In this document: positions 17,961-28,004 of the stretch, piece after piece
Layout of the letters: every line of letters starts with the position of its first letter
How positions within the stretch are numbered: position 1 is the stretch's first letter
NCBI RefSeq assembly: GCF_002086485.1
Contig: NZ_MVHF01000001.1
Span: forward strand, 368,946-432,945
Length of the DNA stretch: 64,000 nucleotides
Source: Mycobacterium aquaticum
GTDB lineage: Bacteria > Actinomycetota > Actinomycetes > Mycobacteriales > Mycobacteriaceae
Reading direction: 5' to 3'
The notes under the pieces: generated by a model
What the model saw: only the letters and a program-made list of their open reading frames with translations
Told to the model about the DNA's origin: nothing
The model's database searches: none
Translations under genes and position numbers: made by a program

Positions 17961-19507
17961 GCCGCTCCGCTGCACTCAACCGCGCCCGTCGCGTGAACGA
18001 ACTCGCCGCGCTGGCCGAAGGTGAACAGCTCGATGTGCTCGTCATCGGTGGTGGCATCACCGGCGCAGGCATCGCACTGGATGCCGCCACCCGCGGCTTG
18101 AGCGTGGCCCTGGTGGAAAAACACGATCTCGCCTTCGGCACCAGCAGGTGGAGCTCCAAACTGGTGCACGGCGGGCTGCGCTACCTCGCGACCGGAAACG
18201 TCGGGATCGCGCGGCGCAGTGCCATCGAACGCGGAATCCTCATGACCCGCAACGCTCCTCACCTCGTCACGGCCATGCCGCAGCTGGTGCCGCTGCTGCC
18301 TTCGATGAGCCGCCCGTCGCGGGCGCTGGTCCGCACCGGGTTCGTCGCCGGGGACGGGTTGCGCAGGCTCGCCGGAACTCCCGCCACCGTATTGCCCCGG
18401 TCGCGGCGCGTGGACGCCGCCCGCGCGATCGAATTGGCGCCCACCGTGCGCACCGAAGGTCTGGACGGCGCATTCCTGGCGTACGACGGTCAGCTCATCG
18501 ACGACGCCAGGCTGGTGGTCGCCGTCGCGCGCACGGCTGCCCAACACGGTGCCAAGATCCTGACGCGGCTGGCCGCGACTGGCGCGCAAGGTGATTCGGT
18601 CATCCTCACCGAGCAGGTCACGGGTGAGACGTTCGACGTGAAGGCCCGTGCCGTGATCAACGCCGCCGGCGTCTGGGCGGGCGAGGTGGACCCGTCCATC
18701 ACGCTGCGGCCGAGCCGCGGCACGCATCTGGTGTTCGATTCCTCGGTCTTCGGCAATCCGACTGCGGCGCTGACCGTTCCGATTCCGGGGGAGCTGAACC
18801 GGTTTGTGTTCGCGATGCCCGAACAACTCGGCAGGGTGTACCTGGGACTCACCGATGAAGACGCCCCTGGCCCCATACCCGATGTGCCGCAACCGACTCC
18901 GAGTGAGGTCAACTTCCTGCTGGACACAGTGAACGGCGCATTGGCCACGGCACTGACCCCTGGCGACGTGCGCGGTGCCTATGCCGGGCTGCGGCCACTC
19001 ATCGAGGGTACCGCGGACGCGGGGAACGCCAGCCGGACCGCCGACGTGTCTCGCGAGCACGCCGTCGTCGAATCGCCCACTGGTGTTGTGAGTGTCATCG
19101 GCGGCAAGCTCACCGAATACCGATACATGGCCCAGGACGTCCTCGACCGCGCGGTCGCGCTGCGCGGCTTGCCCGCCACTGCCTGCCGCACCCGCAACCT
19201 GCCTCTCGTCGGCGCCCCGGCCAATCCGGTCTCCACCTTGCGAGCGCCGATGGAGCTGCCGCTGTCCCTGGTGGCCCGCTATGGAGCCGAGGCGCCCAAC
19301 GTCGTCGCGCAAGCCGGATGCGACCGCCCGACCGAGCGCGTGGCCGACGGAATCGACGTGACGCGAGCGGAGTTCGAATACGCGGTGACGCACGAAGGCG
19401 CGCTGACCGTCGACGACATCCTGGATCGTCGCACCCGCATCGGACTGGTCGCCGACGACCGGGCCCGGGCCGCCGAGGTTGCCGCGGAGTTCCTCGCGCG
19501 GCTGTGA
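17957..19507 (+). CDS. glpD: FAD-dependent glycerol-3-phosphate dehydrogenase
   Basis: 516 aa. The GlpD/GlpO signature is clear: VLVIGGGITGAGIALDAATR for FAD, FGTSRWSSKLVHGGLRYL, and VVSVIGGKLTEYRYMAQDV. It oxidises glycerol-3-phosphate to DHAP, feeding electrons to the respiratory chain from the inner face of the membrane. The length fits the mycobacterial GlpD1 form (Rv2249c from memory). Second gene of the tetR-glpD operon. Confidence 0.92.
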   Translation: MSRSAALNRARRVNELAALAEGEQLDVLVIGGGITGAGIALDAATRGLSVALVEKHDLAFGTSRWSSKLVHGGLRYLATGNVGIARRSAIERGILMTRNAPHLVTAMPQLVPLLPSMSRPSRALVRTGFVAGDGLRRLAGTPATVLPRSRRVDAARAIELAPTVRTEGLDGAFLAYDGQLIDDARLVVAVARTAAQHGAKILTRLAATGAQGDSVILTEQVTGETFDVKARAVINAAGVWAGEVDPSITLRPSRGTHLVFDSSVFGNPTAALTVPIPGELNRFVFAMPEQLGRVYLGLTDEDAPGPIPDVPQPTPSEVNFLLDTVNGALATALTPGDVRGAYAGLRPLIEGTADAGNASRTADVSREHAVVESPTGVVSVIGGKLTEYRYMAQDVLDRAVALRGLPATACRTRNLPLVGAPANPVSTLRAPMELPLSLVARYGAEAPNVVAQAGCDRPTERVADGIDVTRAEFEYAVTHEGALTVDDILDRRTRIGLVADDRARAAEVAAEFLARL

Positions 19508-19524
19508 CCGCAGGTATATTGAGG

Positions 19525-19540
19525 CGGAACTGATCCGTAT
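19525..19540. promoter_or_regulatory. Imperfect operator copy before the TetR gene
   Basis: CGGAACTGATCCGT lies within this stretch, 18 nt ahead of the TetR start at 19558. It shares the CGGAACTGA arm with the perfect palindrome found at 20219-20238 in front of the monooxygenase, and its second arm (ATCCGT) matches AGTTCCGT imperfectly. It is a plausible autoregulatory site of this TetR. Confidence 0.4.
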
Positions 19541-19557
19541 CGACAGGATGGTCCGTC

Positions 19558-20178
19558 ATGGCAGGTGCCGCGTCGACATCGAACCCGCGGCGCAGTCCGG
19601 GACGCCTGGACCGCTCGCGTGACCCGCAGATCCTCGATGCGGCCCTGCGGGGCGTGGCCGAACTGGGGTACGACCGGCTCACCATGGACGACATTGCGGC
19701 GCGGGCCGGCGTGGGTAAGGCTGCGATCTATCGGCGATGGCCGTCCAAGCCCGTCGTGATCGCCGATGCGATCGCGCATTGGCGGCGCCGTCAGGGTTCG
19801 GTCGAACCGCCCGACACGGGAAGCCTGCGCGGCGACATCGAAGCGATTGTCGCTGCGGTGCCCGAATTCGACGATGCTGGACTGAGCACCATTCAAGTGA
19901 TCGTCGGGGTCGCGACGGCCGCGATGCACGATCCTGTCCTCGCCGCTGCCCTCGACGACCTCGTGCTCTCCCCGCCGCGGCAGATGATCCGGCTGTTGCT
20001 CGACCATGCGCAGGCACGTGGGGAGATCCCACCCGGCCGCGACCTGAGCCTGATACCCGACGTGGCGCTTGGCCTCAACGTGGTGCGGGTGATCACCGGA
20101 CGGCCCATCGACCGGGTCTTTGTGCGACGCGTGCTCGAAGACGTGATCCTGCCGCTCGCCGGTGCACCGACGCTTTAG
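19558..20178 (+). CDS. TetR-family transcriptional regulator
   Basis: 206 aa. HTH residues DPQILDAALRGVAELGYDRL and TMDDIAARAGVGKAAIYRRW with SKPVVIADAIAHW match the AcrR/TetR group with a C-terminal TetR_C domain. It is transcribed with the FAD monooxygenase 74 nt downstream; related palindromes precede both genes, which argues that it controls itself and that enzyme. Confidence 0.9.
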   Translation: MAGAASTSNPRRSPGRLDRSRDPQILDAALRGVAELGYDRLTMDDIAARAGVGKAAIYRRWPSKPVVIADAIAHWRRRQGSVEPPDTGSLRGDIEAIVAAVPEFDDAGLSTIQVIVGVATAAMHDPVLAAALDDLVLSPPRQMIRLLLDHAQARGEIPPGRDLSLIPDVALGLNVVRVITGRPIDRVFVRRVLEDVILPLAGAPTL

Positions 20179-20218
20179 TGGTTGCGGTGCGCGGCCCGCA
20201 GTGCCACAGTGAATCTAT

Positions 20219-20238
20219 ACGGAACTGAATAGTTCCGT
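20219..20238. promoter_or_regulatory. Perfect inverted repeat, probable TetR operator
   Basis: ACGGAACT and its exact reverse complement AGTTCCGT are separated by GAAT. The site is 14 nt before the monooxygenase ATG, just upstream of the GGAGG ribosome site. An imperfect copy lies before the upstream tetR gene. Two sites with a shared arm flanking one TetR gene make it the likely binding protein. Confidence 0.6.
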
Positions 20239-20252
20239 GTGGAGGTGAGGCC

Positions 20253-21824
20253 ATGAACGACGTTCGAGTTCCGGTGCTGATCGTCGGCGCGGGGGTGGCG
20301 GGGCTCGCCTGTGCGGATCTGCTGGCTCAGCACGGCGTCGAATCGATGCTGGTGGAAAAGCGGCGGGAAGCGTTCGTCTACCCGAAGGCCCGCAACATCA
20401 CCTTCCGCACGCTCGAGATCCTGCGGTCGCTGGGCTTGAGTGACCAGGTGCACGCGGTGGCCGACGGCGTCACCGGTGTGGTGCTCAAACCGACACTGAA
20501 CAGTCCGTTGGCCGAGCCTGCGATGGACGTCGACGCGATCTTCGCGGTATTCGATGGACTGAGCCCAGAACCGGTGGCCCAGTACTGCCCGCAGAGTCAC
20601 CTGGAACCGATGCTGCTCAACGACATTCGTCGGCGCGGTAGTGAGGTCCGGTACGGTACCAGCCTGGTGGGCTTCACCCAGGAGGTGGACGGGATCATTG
20701 CCGAGCTGAGCTCGGAGGCCGGCACCCAGACGGTGCGCGCCGAGTACCTGATCGGTGCCGACGGTGTGCACAGCCCGGTCCGGAGCATGCTCGGCACCGG
20801 CACCACGGGATACGGGGCACTGCCGATCTTCGTGGTGTTCATCTACTTTCGGGCTCCGTGGCGGTCGATCGTGCCCGAGCTGGGTGAAGGCGACGCGATC
20901 CAGGTGCGCAACTCCGAGGCGGACGGCATCTTCCTGGTCGTCGAGGGCGACCGCGGCATGTTCATCACCACCTATCTGCCCGAGCGCGGGGAATCCGCCG
21001 AGCAGTTCACGCCCGAGCACTGCCGGGACGTTCTCATCGCGGCGATCGGCGAACCGATCGAGGTGGAGATCATCGAAGTGGCGCCCTGGCAGCCCTATGA
21101 ACGGGTGGCCGATCAATTCCGCACGGGACGAACATATCTCGTGGGCGACGCCGCGCATACCATGCCGCCGTTCAAGGCCGGAGGCGCGAACACCGCGATC
21201 CAGAGTGCACACAACCTCGCGTGGAAGCTGGCGGCCGTCCATCACGGCATCGCGGGCCCCGGCCTGCTCGCGACCTATCACGACGAGCGGTATCCGATCG
21301 GCCGGTTCGCCGCCCGCCAGTCGCTCATCGGGCCACCGCTGGCCCTGCTCAAGCTGCAGGGTGCGTCACCCGGCCTGGACAAGGGGGAGGAGGCGCCGCT
21401 GTTCACCATGGTGCTCGGCTACCAATACCACTCGGCCGCAGTGGCTTCCGGCGATGCGCCGGCCGGCGCGGTGACATTCGTCGATGAGCTGACCGGCCAA
21501 CCGGGCACCCGCATGCCGCACATCTGGCTATCCCGTGACGGGAGCCGGGTATCCACGCTGGACGTGATCGGCTCGGGTTTCGCCTTGTTCACCGCGGGGG
21601 ATCCGGCGGCATGGACAGCCGCGGCCGCGCACGCGGCGGCCAGATTCGGTGTGGAGGTCACGGTGTATGCGCTGGGCGACGACGGCGTGGCGCACACCGG
21701 ACTCGGTGCCGGCGGTGCGCTGTTGGTGCGGCCCGACGACTTCGTCGGTTGGCGTACCGAGACCCTGCCCTCGGATCCGAAAACCGCTTTACAGCAATCA
21801 CTTTCCGCGATTCTCGACCGTTGA
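20253..21824 (+). CDS. FAD-dependent aromatic monooxygenase (PheA/TfdB class)
   Basis: 523 aa. FAD motif VLIVGAGVAGLACADLLAQ, the DG motif LIGADGVHSPVRSMLG, and the GD motif YLVGDAAHTMPPFKAGGAN identify a class A flavoprotein hydroxylase (FAD_binding_3) with a C-terminal thioredoxin-like domain. Likely hydroxylates a phenolic or polyketide-like compound with NAD(P)H. Strong GGAGG site before ATG 20253. The 3' end overlaps the convergent LysR gene by 27 nt. Confidence 0.88.
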   Translation: MNDVRVPVLIVGAGVAGLACADLLAQHGVESMLVEKRREAFVYPKARNITFRTLEILRSLGLSDQVHAVADGVTGVVLKPTLNSPLAEPAMDVDAIFAVFDGLSPEPVAQYCPQSHLEPMLLNDIRRRGSEVRYGTSLVGFTQEVDGIIAELSSEAGTQTVRAEYLIGADGVHSPVRSMLGTGTTGYGALPIFVVFIYFRAPWRSIVPELGEGDAIQVRNSEADGIFLVVEGDRGMFITTYLPERGESAEQFTPEHCRDVLIAAIGEPIEVEIIEVAPWQPYERVADQFRTGRTYLVGDAAHTMPPFKAGGANTAIQSAHNLAWKLAAVHHGIAGPGLLATYHDERYPIGRFAARQSLIGPPLALLKLQGASPGLDKGEEAPLFTMVLGYQYHSAAVASGDAPAGAVTFVDELTGQPGTRMPHIWLSRDGSRVSTLDVIGSGFALFTAGDPAAWTAAAAHAAARFGVEVTVYALGDDGVAHTGLGAGGALLVRPDDFVGWRTETLPSDPKTALQQSLSAILDR

Positions 21825-22703
21825 TCGCGGTTCGTCGGCCAGGATGGCGTCGCGCACCTCCGAGGTGGTGTGACGCTGCCACAGCGCCTGGATGGGCACC
21901 AGCAGCGGTGGGTCCAGGTCGATGACCGCGACTCGTCCTCCCATGGCGGGACCGGCCGGTGTCGTCACGAACGCGACCGCGCCGGTGGTGAGCGGCGCGG
22001 CGACCGTGGCGGCTCCCTGGACTCTGCTCACCACGTAGTCGGGTTCGAATCCGGCGCGGCGGCAGGCGCCCATCAGAAAGTCGCTGTAATAGGACGCGCC
22101 CGGCGGTGCCCACAGGGCGATCCGCTCGCCGGCCACCTCGGCGATGTCGGCAGCCGCGCGGACTGCCAGCGGGTGCTCGGCCGGCACCGCCAGTCGCACC
22201 TGGTCGTAACCCACGACGGCGGTGGCCAATTCGCTCGTCGGCACCACGGCGCGGCGCAGGCCCAGTGCCACCGTGCCGTCGAGCACCGCGTCGACCAGTT
22301 GATCGGGGTAGAGCTGCCGGAACGTGAACGACGTGTCGCCGTAGGCTGTGATGGCCCGTTCGAGCCTCGTGTACACCTCGGCGCCGCTGAGGGCCGGGGT
22401 ATGCCCGACGACGTAGACCTCGTCGGTGCCTGCAGCGTGCCGTACCCGCTCGGAGACCGTGCGGGCGGCGGCCAGCAGAACGCGGCCCTCGCTGTGCAGC
22501 AACTCGCCGGCACGGGTGAGGGTGACCCGCCGGCCCTCGCGGACGAACAGCGTGGTGGCGAGCTCTCTTTCCAGCTGAGCAACCGAGCTGCTGAGCGCCT
22601 GCTGGCTCAGGTGCAGCTCATCGGCGGCCCGGGTGAAGCCCCCGGCGTCGGCGACGGCGATGAAATGGCGCAAACGCCGCAGGTCGGGGATCCGCTCGCT
22701 CAT
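21798..22703 (-). CDS. LysR-family transcriptional regulator
   Basis: 301 aa from ATG 22703. Winged HTH: LRRLRHFIAVADAGGFTRAA then ELHLSQQALSSSVAQLER, followed by a periplasmic-binding-like effector domain. An upstream GTG at 22721 is in frame but less likely. Divergent from the SDR at 22792, 88 nt away, which it probably regulates, as is common for LysR proteins. Confidence 0.88.
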   Translation of the reverse strand: MSERIPDLRRLRHFIAVADAGGFTRAADELHLSQQALSSSVAQLERELATTLFVREGRRVTLTRAGELLHSEGRVLLAAARTVSERVRHAAGTDEVYVVGHTPALSGAEVYTRLERAITAYGDTSFTFRQLYPDQLVDAVLDGTVALGLRRAVVPTSELATAVVGYDQVRLAVPAEHPLAVRAAADIAEVAGERIALWAPPGASYYSDFLMGACRRAGFEPDYVVSRVQGAATVAAPLTTGAVAFVTTPAGPAMGGRVAVIDLDPPLLVPIQALWQRHTTSEVRDAILADEPRSTVENRGK

Positions 22704-22791
22704 CACGCAGAGCCTATTCACAAGTGATGCTTGTTGAAAGACCGAATTTTTGCTTTACCCATTTGTGGGTTTGCTGGCTAGCCTCGGAACC

Positions 22792-23541
22792 ATGAGCAAA
22801 CTCGAAGGTAAATCCGCGATCGTTGCCGCAGGCGCCAAGAACCTGGGCGGTCTGATCAGCACCACACTCGCCGAGCGCGGCGTCAATGTCGCCGTCCACT
22901 ACAACAGCGCGTCCACCGAGGCCGACGCCGACAAGACGGTGGCGGCGGTGCAGGACGCAGGCGTGAAGGCCATCAAGGTGCAAGGCGATCTGACCGTGCC
23001 CGCCAATGTCGAGAAGCTCTTCGATGCGGCCGTCGACGCGTTCGGCGGCGTCGACATCGCGATCAACACCGTGGGCAAGGTGCTGCGCAAACCGTTCGTG
23101 GAAACGACTGAGGCCGAATATGATTCGATGTTCGACATCAACGCCAAGGCGGCCTACTTCTTCCTGCAGCAGGCCGGCAAGCGCCTGGCCGACAACGGTT
23201 CGGTGGTCACCATCGTCACCGCACTGCTGGCGGCCTACACCGACGGCTACTCGACCTACGCGGGCTCGAAGAGCCCGGTCGAACACTTCACCCGCGCGGC
23301 GTCCAAGGAGTTCGGGGTCCGCGGCATCAACGTCAACAACGTCGCCCCCGGGCCGATGGACACGCCGTTCTTCTACCCGCAGGAGACCCCTGAGCGCGTC
23401 GAGTTCCACAAGTCGCAGGCCATGGGCAACCGGTTGACCGAAATCACCGACATCGCGCCGCTGGTGGTGTTCCTTGCCGATGAGGGGCACTGGATCAACG
23501 GGCAGACCATCTTCGCCAACGGCGGTTACACCACGCGTTGA
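22792..23541 (+). CDS. Divergent short-chain dehydrogenase/reductase-fold protein
   Basis: 249 aa from ATG 22792. Overall SDR fold with YAGSKSPVEHF holding Tyr and Lys, and NVAPGPMDTPFFY. Two hallmark motifs are altered: the glycine-rich loop reads AAGAKNLGG rather than TGxxxGIG, and the usual NNAG reads NTVGK. This resembles the enoyl-reductase-like or FabG-like fringe of SDRs. The C-terminal INGQTIFANGGYT is canonical. Divergent from the LysR gene and convergent with accD6 across a strong hairpin. Confidence 0.8.
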   Translation: MSKLEGKSAIVAAGAKNLGGLISTTLAERGVNVAVHYNSASTEADADKTVAAVQDAGVKAIKVQGDLTVPANVEKLFDAAVDAFGGVDIAINTVGKVLRKPFVETTEAEYDSMFDINAKAAYFFLQQAGKRLADNGSVVTIVTALLAAYTDGYSTYAGSKSPVEHFTRAASKEFGVRGINVNNVAPGPMDTPFFYPQETPERVEFHKSQAMGNRLTEITDIAPLVVFLADEGHWINGQTIFANGGYTTR

Positions 23542-23546
23542 GTGCG

Positions 23547-23602
23547 GAGCAGACGCACAATCGCCCATTTCCCGCGGATAATGGGCTATTCTGCGTCTGC
23601 TC
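23547..23602. terminator. Large bidirectional hairpin between SDR and accD6
   Basis: GAGCAGACGCA pairs perfectly with TGCGTCTGCTC over 11 bp, and an internal GCCCAT pairs with ATGGGC closer to the loop. It fills the 76 bp convergent gap, so it can stop transcription from both the SDR and the FAS-II operon. The stem sequence is shared with the hairpin at 30420-30484. Confidence 0.7.
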
Positions 23603-23617
23603 GCGGAGAAACGCGAG

Positions 23618-25045
23618 TTACAGCGGGATGTTCTTGTGGCGACCGCGGCGGTGCGGCGCCTCAGCCAATGCCTGCGTGATCTTGCTGCGGGTATGGGCCG
23701 GGTCGATCTTCTCGTCGACCACGCCGATCTCGATGGCCGAATCGACACCACCGGCGATGCGCTCGTGCTCGACCGCCAGCTCCTCGTGCAGGGCCTCGCG
23801 CTCGGCGAGGTCCTCGACGGCGGCCAGCTTCTTCTTGTGCAGGATGCCGACTGCGGCCTTGGCGCCCATCACGGCGACCTCGGCGTCCGGCCATGCGAAC
23901 ACCTTGGTGGCGTTGAGCGACCGCGAGTTCATCGCGATGTAGGCGCCGCCGTAGATCTTGCGGGTCACCAGCGTGACGCGGGGGACCGTCGACTCGCCGA
24001 AGGCGTGCAGCAGCTTGGCGCCGCGTCGCACGACACCGCCCCATTCCTGATCCACACCGGGCAGGTAGCCGGGCACGTCGACAAGAACCACCAGCGGGAT
24101 GCCGAAGGCGTCGCACAGCCGCACGAAACGTGCTGACTTCTCGGCACTTTCGGAGTTCAGGCAGCCGCCCAGACGCAGCGGGTTGTTCGCGATCACGCCG
24201 ACCGAACGCCCGGCCAGCCGGCCCAGGCCCACGACGATCGACGGGGCCCATTTGCCCTGGAACTCTTCGAACGGCACACCCTCGTCGAGCAGCGCGGTGA
24301 TCAGCGGGTGCACGTCGTAGGCGCGGCGGGCCGACTCCGGCAGCAGCGCGTGCAGGTCGGTGTCACCCGACTCGGCCTTGGTGCGGTCGAAATGACCCTG
24401 CTGGCAGAACAATCCGACCAGGCGGCGGCCGCGCTCGTAGGCGTCGAGCTCGTCGTCGGCGACGATGTGGCACACGCCGGACTTCTTGTGGTGAGCGTCG
24501 GGGCCGCCCAGCGACACCATGTCGACGTCCTCGCCGGTGACACTGCGCACCACGTCCGGACCGGTGACGAACACCTTGCTGTCCGGGGCCATGATGATCA
24601 CGTCGGTCAGGGCCGGGCCGTAGGCCGCGCCGCCTGCCGCGAAGCCGACGACCACAGAGATCTGCGGAATGTAGCCGGACGCACGGATCATCGCCTCGAA
24701 CACCAGGCCGACGGCGTGCAGCGCCCGCACACCCTCGGCCAGCCGGGCACCGCCGGAGTGCCAGATGCCCACGATCGGGCTCTGGTCCGCGATGGCGGTG
24801 TCGTATGCGTTGACGATGTGGGCGCAGCCGTCCACACCCATCGCGCCGCCCATGACGGTGCCGTCGGTGCAGAAGGCGACGGTCCGCACACCGTTGACGG
24901 TGCCTGCGGCGGCGAGCACACCGGAACGGTCACGCTCGTGCAGCAGTTCGATGTCGCAGCCGTCGTCGAAGAACGTCTTGAGCCGGAGCAGTGGATCGCG
25001 CGGATCGAGTGACTCGGCAGCCGCCTCGGGGGCCATGATGGTCAT
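23618..25045 (-). CDS. accD6: Acyl-CoA (acetyl-CoA) carboxylase carboxyltransferase subunit AccD6
   Basis: 475 aa, matching mycobacterial AccD6 (about 473). Carboxyltransferase fold with GGAMGVDGCAHIVNAYD and two oxyanion-type segments (GFAAGGAAYGPAL; RKIYGGAYIAM). With AccA3 it carboxylates acetyl-CoA to malonyl-CoA for FAS-I/FAS-II. Last gene of the operon fabD-acpM-kasA-kasB-accD6, 56 nt after kasB. Start ATG 25045 follows an AAGGAGG a few nt upstream; MAPEAAA at 25036 is an alternative. Confidence 0.95.
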   Translation of the reverse strand: MTIMAPEAAAESLDPRDPLLRLKTFFDDGCDIELLHERDRSGVLAAAGTVNGVRTVAFCTDGTVMGGAMGVDGCAHIVNAYDTAIADQSPIVGIWHSGGARLAEGVRALHAVGLVFEAMIRASGYIPQISVVVGFAAGGAAYGPALTDVIIMAPDSKVFVTGPDVVRSVTGEDVDMVSLGGPDAHHKKSGVCHIVADDELDAYERGRRLVGLFCQQGHFDRTKAESGDTDLHALLPESARRAYDVHPLITALLDEGVPFEEFQGKWAPSIVVGLGRLAGRSVGVIANNPLRLGGCLNSESAEKSARFVRLCDAFGIPLVVLVDVPGYLPGVDQEWGGVVRRGAKLLHAFGESTVPRVTLVTRKIYGGAYIAMNSRSLNATKVFAWPDAEVAVMGAKAAVGILHKKKLAAVEDLAEREALHEELAVEHERIAGGVDSAIEIGVVDEKIDPAHTRSKITQALAEAPHRRGRHKNIPL

Positions 25046-25101
25046 ACAAACCTCCTTGTAGCTGTCGGATGCCGGCCAGCCTTACGGGAATACGGTGGGT
25101 T

Positions 25102-26355
25102 TCAGTACTTCCCGAAGGTGAGCGCGACGTTGTGCCCACCGAATCCGAACGAGTTGTTGATTGCGTACTTGTAGTTGCCCTGCCTCGGCTCGTCGGCGAC
25201 GACGTCCAGATCGATCTCCGGATCGAGGTTGCGCAGGTTAAGTGTCGGTGGGATGACGCCGTCGCGCAGCGCCAAGACGGTGAGGATGGATTCCACCGCC
25301 CCGACCGCTCCGACCGAGTGGCCGAGCGCGGACTTGGGCGCGTAGACCGCGGGCTTGTGGCCGCGCATCGCGTTGTTGATGGCAACGCCCTCGGCCACGT
25401 CGCCGACGCTGGTGCCGGTGGCATGCGCGTTGACGTGGTCGATGTCGGAGGGCTGCAGGCCGGCCAACTCGATGGCCCGGGTCATGGCGTAACCCGCCTG
25501 CTCGCCGTTGGGATCGGGCGCCACGATGTGGTAGCCGTCGGACGTGACACTGGCACCCATGATGCGGGCCAGGATGTTGGCGCCGCGGGCCTTGGCGTGC
25601 TCCTCGGTTTCGATGACCAGCATGGCGCCGGCCTCACCGAAGACGAACCCGTTGCGATCCTTGTCGAACGGGCGACACGCGCCCTGCGGATCGTCGTTGC
25701 TGTTGGACAGCACGATGCGCATCTGGGCGAAGCCGGCGATCGGCACGGCCTCGATCTTGGTTTCCACACCACCGCAGATGGCCATATCGGCTTCACCGAG
25801 CACGATATTGCGCCACGCATTCGCGATGGCTTCGGAACCCGACGCGCAGGCCGAGATCAGGGTGCTCACCCCGGCCTTGGCCTTGCGCTCGAGTCCGACG
25901 GCGGCGGCAGCGCCATTGGGCATGTACATCTGCACAACGAGTGGTGACACCGCACGCAGACCTTTGGTCCGCATGCCGTCGTAGGCGAACACCAACTCCT
26001 CGGCAGATCCCAGGCCGGTGCCGATGGACACCATCAGCCGCTTGGGATCGACCTCGGGAGTGCCCGCGTTCTCCCAGACGCGCCGACCGATCACGGTCGA
26101 CATCTTCTGGAGGTACGACAGGCGACGGAGCTCGACACGCGTCAGCTCATGATCGAAGTCCTCGAGGAGGTGACCGCCGATGCGAACCGGCAGGTCGTAC
26201 TCTTCGACGAACGGGTCGGTGAGCGTGCGAATGCCGCTCTGCCCGTCCAGCAACTTCTTCCAGGTACTTTCGGCATCGGTTGCCAGCGCCGTCGACATGG
26301 CTACGCCGGTGACAACCACGTTGGGCAGACCGTTACCCGTGGACAATCCCGCCAT
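25102..26355 (-). CDS. kasB: Beta-ketoacyl-ACP synthase KasB (FAS-II)
   Basis: 417 aa. Catalytic triad of the KAS II type: Cys in [11 protein letters not shown], His in [13 protein letters not shown] and His in [16 protein letters not shown]. KasB performs late elongation of meromycolate chains by condensing acyl-AcpM with malonyl-AcpM. It is a tandem duplicate of kasA with near-identical motif context, separated by 27 nt. Confidence 0.95.
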   Translation of the reverse strand: MAGLSTGNGLPNVVVTGVAMSTALATDAESTWKKLLDGQSGIRTLTDPFVEEYDLPVRIGGHLLEDFDHELTRVELRRLSYLQKMSTVIGRRVWENAGTPEVDPKRLMVSIGTGLGSAEELVFAYDGMRTKGLRAVSPLVVQMYMPNGAAAAVGLERKAKAGVSTLISACASGSEAIANAWRNIVLGEADMAICGGVETKIEAVPIAGFAQMRIVLSNSNDDPQGACRPFDKDRNGFVFGEAGAMLVIETEEHAKARGANILARIMGASVTSDGYHIVAPDPNGEQAGYAMTRAIELAGLQPSDIDHVNAHATGTSVGDVAEGVAINNAMRGHKPAVYAPKSALGHSVGAVGAVESILTVLALRDGVIPPTLNLRNLDPEIDLDVVADEPRQGNYKYAINNSFGFGGHNVALTFGKY

Positions 26356-26382
26356 ATTTGGTGCGTTCTTTCCTCTCGTGCC

Positions 26383-27633
26383 TCAGTACCGCCCGAAGGT
26401 CAGGGCCACATTGTGGCCACCGAACCCGAACGAGTTGTTGATGGCGTACTGGTAGTCGCCATACCGAGGCTCACCTGCAACGATATCGAGATCGATCTCA
26501 GGATCTGGTGTTTCGTAGTTCAACGTCGGCGGGATGACGCCGTCGCGAAGTGCCAGCACTGTCAGCACGGACTCGAGTGCGCCGACAGCACCGATGGAGT
26601 GGCCCAGGGCCGACTTCGGTGCGTACACCGCGGCGTTCTGCACACCGGCGACACGGATGGCGTTGGCCTCCGCGGTGTCACCGATCGGCGTTGCCGTGGC
26701 GTGAGCGTTGACGTGGTCGATGTCCTTGGCGTCCAGACCGGCGGTCTCCAGGGCACGCTTCATTGCGGCACCGGCGCGCAGACCGTCGGGGGCCGGAGCC
26801 ACCATGTGGAAAGCATCGGAGGTGATGCCGGCGCCCATCAGGCGAGCCAGCGGCTTGGCGCCGCGGGCCAGGGCATGCTCTTCGGTCTCGATGACCATGA
26901 GCGCACCGGCCTCGCCGAAGACGAACCCGTCGCGGTCCTTGTCGAACGGACGTGATGCACCCTCAGGGTCATCGTTCCGGGTCGACATGGCACGCATCAT
27001 CGAGAACGCCGCGATCGGCAGCGCTTCGATGGCACCCTCGACGCCGCCGCAGACGGCGATGTCCGCGTCGCCCATGACGATCTGCCGCCAGGCGTGGGCG
27101 ATGCCCTCCGACCCCGACGAACATGCTGACACGGGCGTGATGACGCCTGCGCGGGCCCCGAGCTCGAGGCCGACGACGGCGGCTGCACCGTTGGGCATGA
27201 TCATCTGAACGGCGAGCGGGGACACCTTGCGGGGCCCGCCCTCGTTCATGGCGTCGTAGGTCTCGACGATCTTCTCGCCGCCGCCGAGGCCGGTGCCGAT
27301 GACCACTGCGAACCGGTCGGGGTCGACCTCCGGCTTACCGGCGTTCTCCCACAGCTGGTTGCCGAGGTACTTGGCCATGCGCTGCACGTAGGACATGCGA
27401 CGCATCTCAAGGCGGGTCATCAGCGGATCGAGCGGCTCCTTGAGGTGCCCACCGATCTTGGCCGGAAGATCCCACTTCTCGACGAAATCGTCTTCGAGGA
27501 CGCGGATACCGCTCTCGCCTGCCAGCAGGCCCTTCCACGTGCTCTCGATGTCCGGCGCGAGCGAAGTCGTCGCCGTAACGGCGGTCACCACAACATTGGG
27601 GAAACCGCCATTAGCAGTGGAAGGCCTGGTCAC
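26383..27633 (-). CDS. kasA: Beta-ketoacyl-ACP synthase KasA (FAS-II)
   Basis: 416 aa. Catalytic Cys in [12 protein letters not shown], His in [13 protein letters not shown] and His in [16 protein letters not shown]. KasA starts meromycolate elongation and is essential in mycobacteria. Translation begins at GTG 27633, overlapping the acpM stop as GTGA. The start is supported because [20 protein letters not shown] follows the known KasA N-terminus. Confidence 0.96.
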   Translation of the reverse strand: MTRPSTANGGFPNVVVTAVTATTSLAPDIESTWKGLLAGESGIRVLEDDFVEKWDLPAKIGGHLKEPLDPLMTRLEMRRMSYVQRMAKYLGNQLWENAGKPEVDPDRFAVVIGTGLGGGEKIVETYDAMNEGGPRKVSPLAVQMIMPNGAAAVVGLELGARAGVITPVSACSSGSEGIAHAWRQIVMGDADIAVCGGVEGAIEALPIAAFSMMRAMSTRNDDPEGASRPFDKDRDGFVFGEAGALMVIETEEHALARGAKPLARLMGAGITSDAFHMVAPAPDGLRAGAAMKRALETAGLDAKDIDHVNAHATATPIGDTAEANAIRVAGVQNAAVYAPKSALGHSIGAVGALESVLTVLALRDGVIPPTLNYETPDPEIDLDIVAGEPRYGDYQYAINNSFGFGGHNVALTFGRY

Positions 27634-27929
27634 TGGTCGGCCGAGAACTTCTCACGCAGGGCGGCGGCGGCCTCGGGGTTCTCTTCCTCGAGCTTCTGGA
27701 TGTAGGCGACGACGTCACCGACGGTCCGCAGGCCGGCCAGATCCTCGTCGGGGATCTTCACGCCGTACTTGTCCTCGGTCTGCACGGCGATCTCCACCAT
27801 GGACAGCGAGTCGATGTCCAGGTCGTCGACGAACGACTTCTCGGGGGTCACCTCAGACGGCTCGATGCCGGTGACCTCTTCGATGATCTCGGCGAGACCG
27901 GCGATGATTTCTTCCTGACTGGCGGCCAC
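27630..27929 (-). CDS. acpM: Meromycolate-extension acyl carrier protein AcpM
   Basis: 99 aa. [14 protein letters not shown] contains the DSL phosphopantetheine attachment serine, and the four-helix ACP pattern is intact. The C-terminal tail [20 protein letters not shown] is a mycobacterial AcpM extension, here shorter than in the 115-aa M. tuberculosis protein. It carries growing meromycolate chains for KasA/KasB. Coupled to kasA by a 4 nt overlap. Confidence 0.95.
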   Translation of the reverse strand: MAASQEEIIAGLAEIIEEVTGIEPSEVTPEKSFVDDLDIDSLSMVEIAVQTEDKYGVKIPDEDLAGLRTVGDVVAYIQKLEEENPEAAAALREKFSADQ

Positions 27930-28004
27930 TATGGCTCCTTCTATTGGTGTTTTGCGTCCCCCGGGTGCGGAGGACTCTTTGGAACGTTCGGGGATGGAGA
28001 TGGT

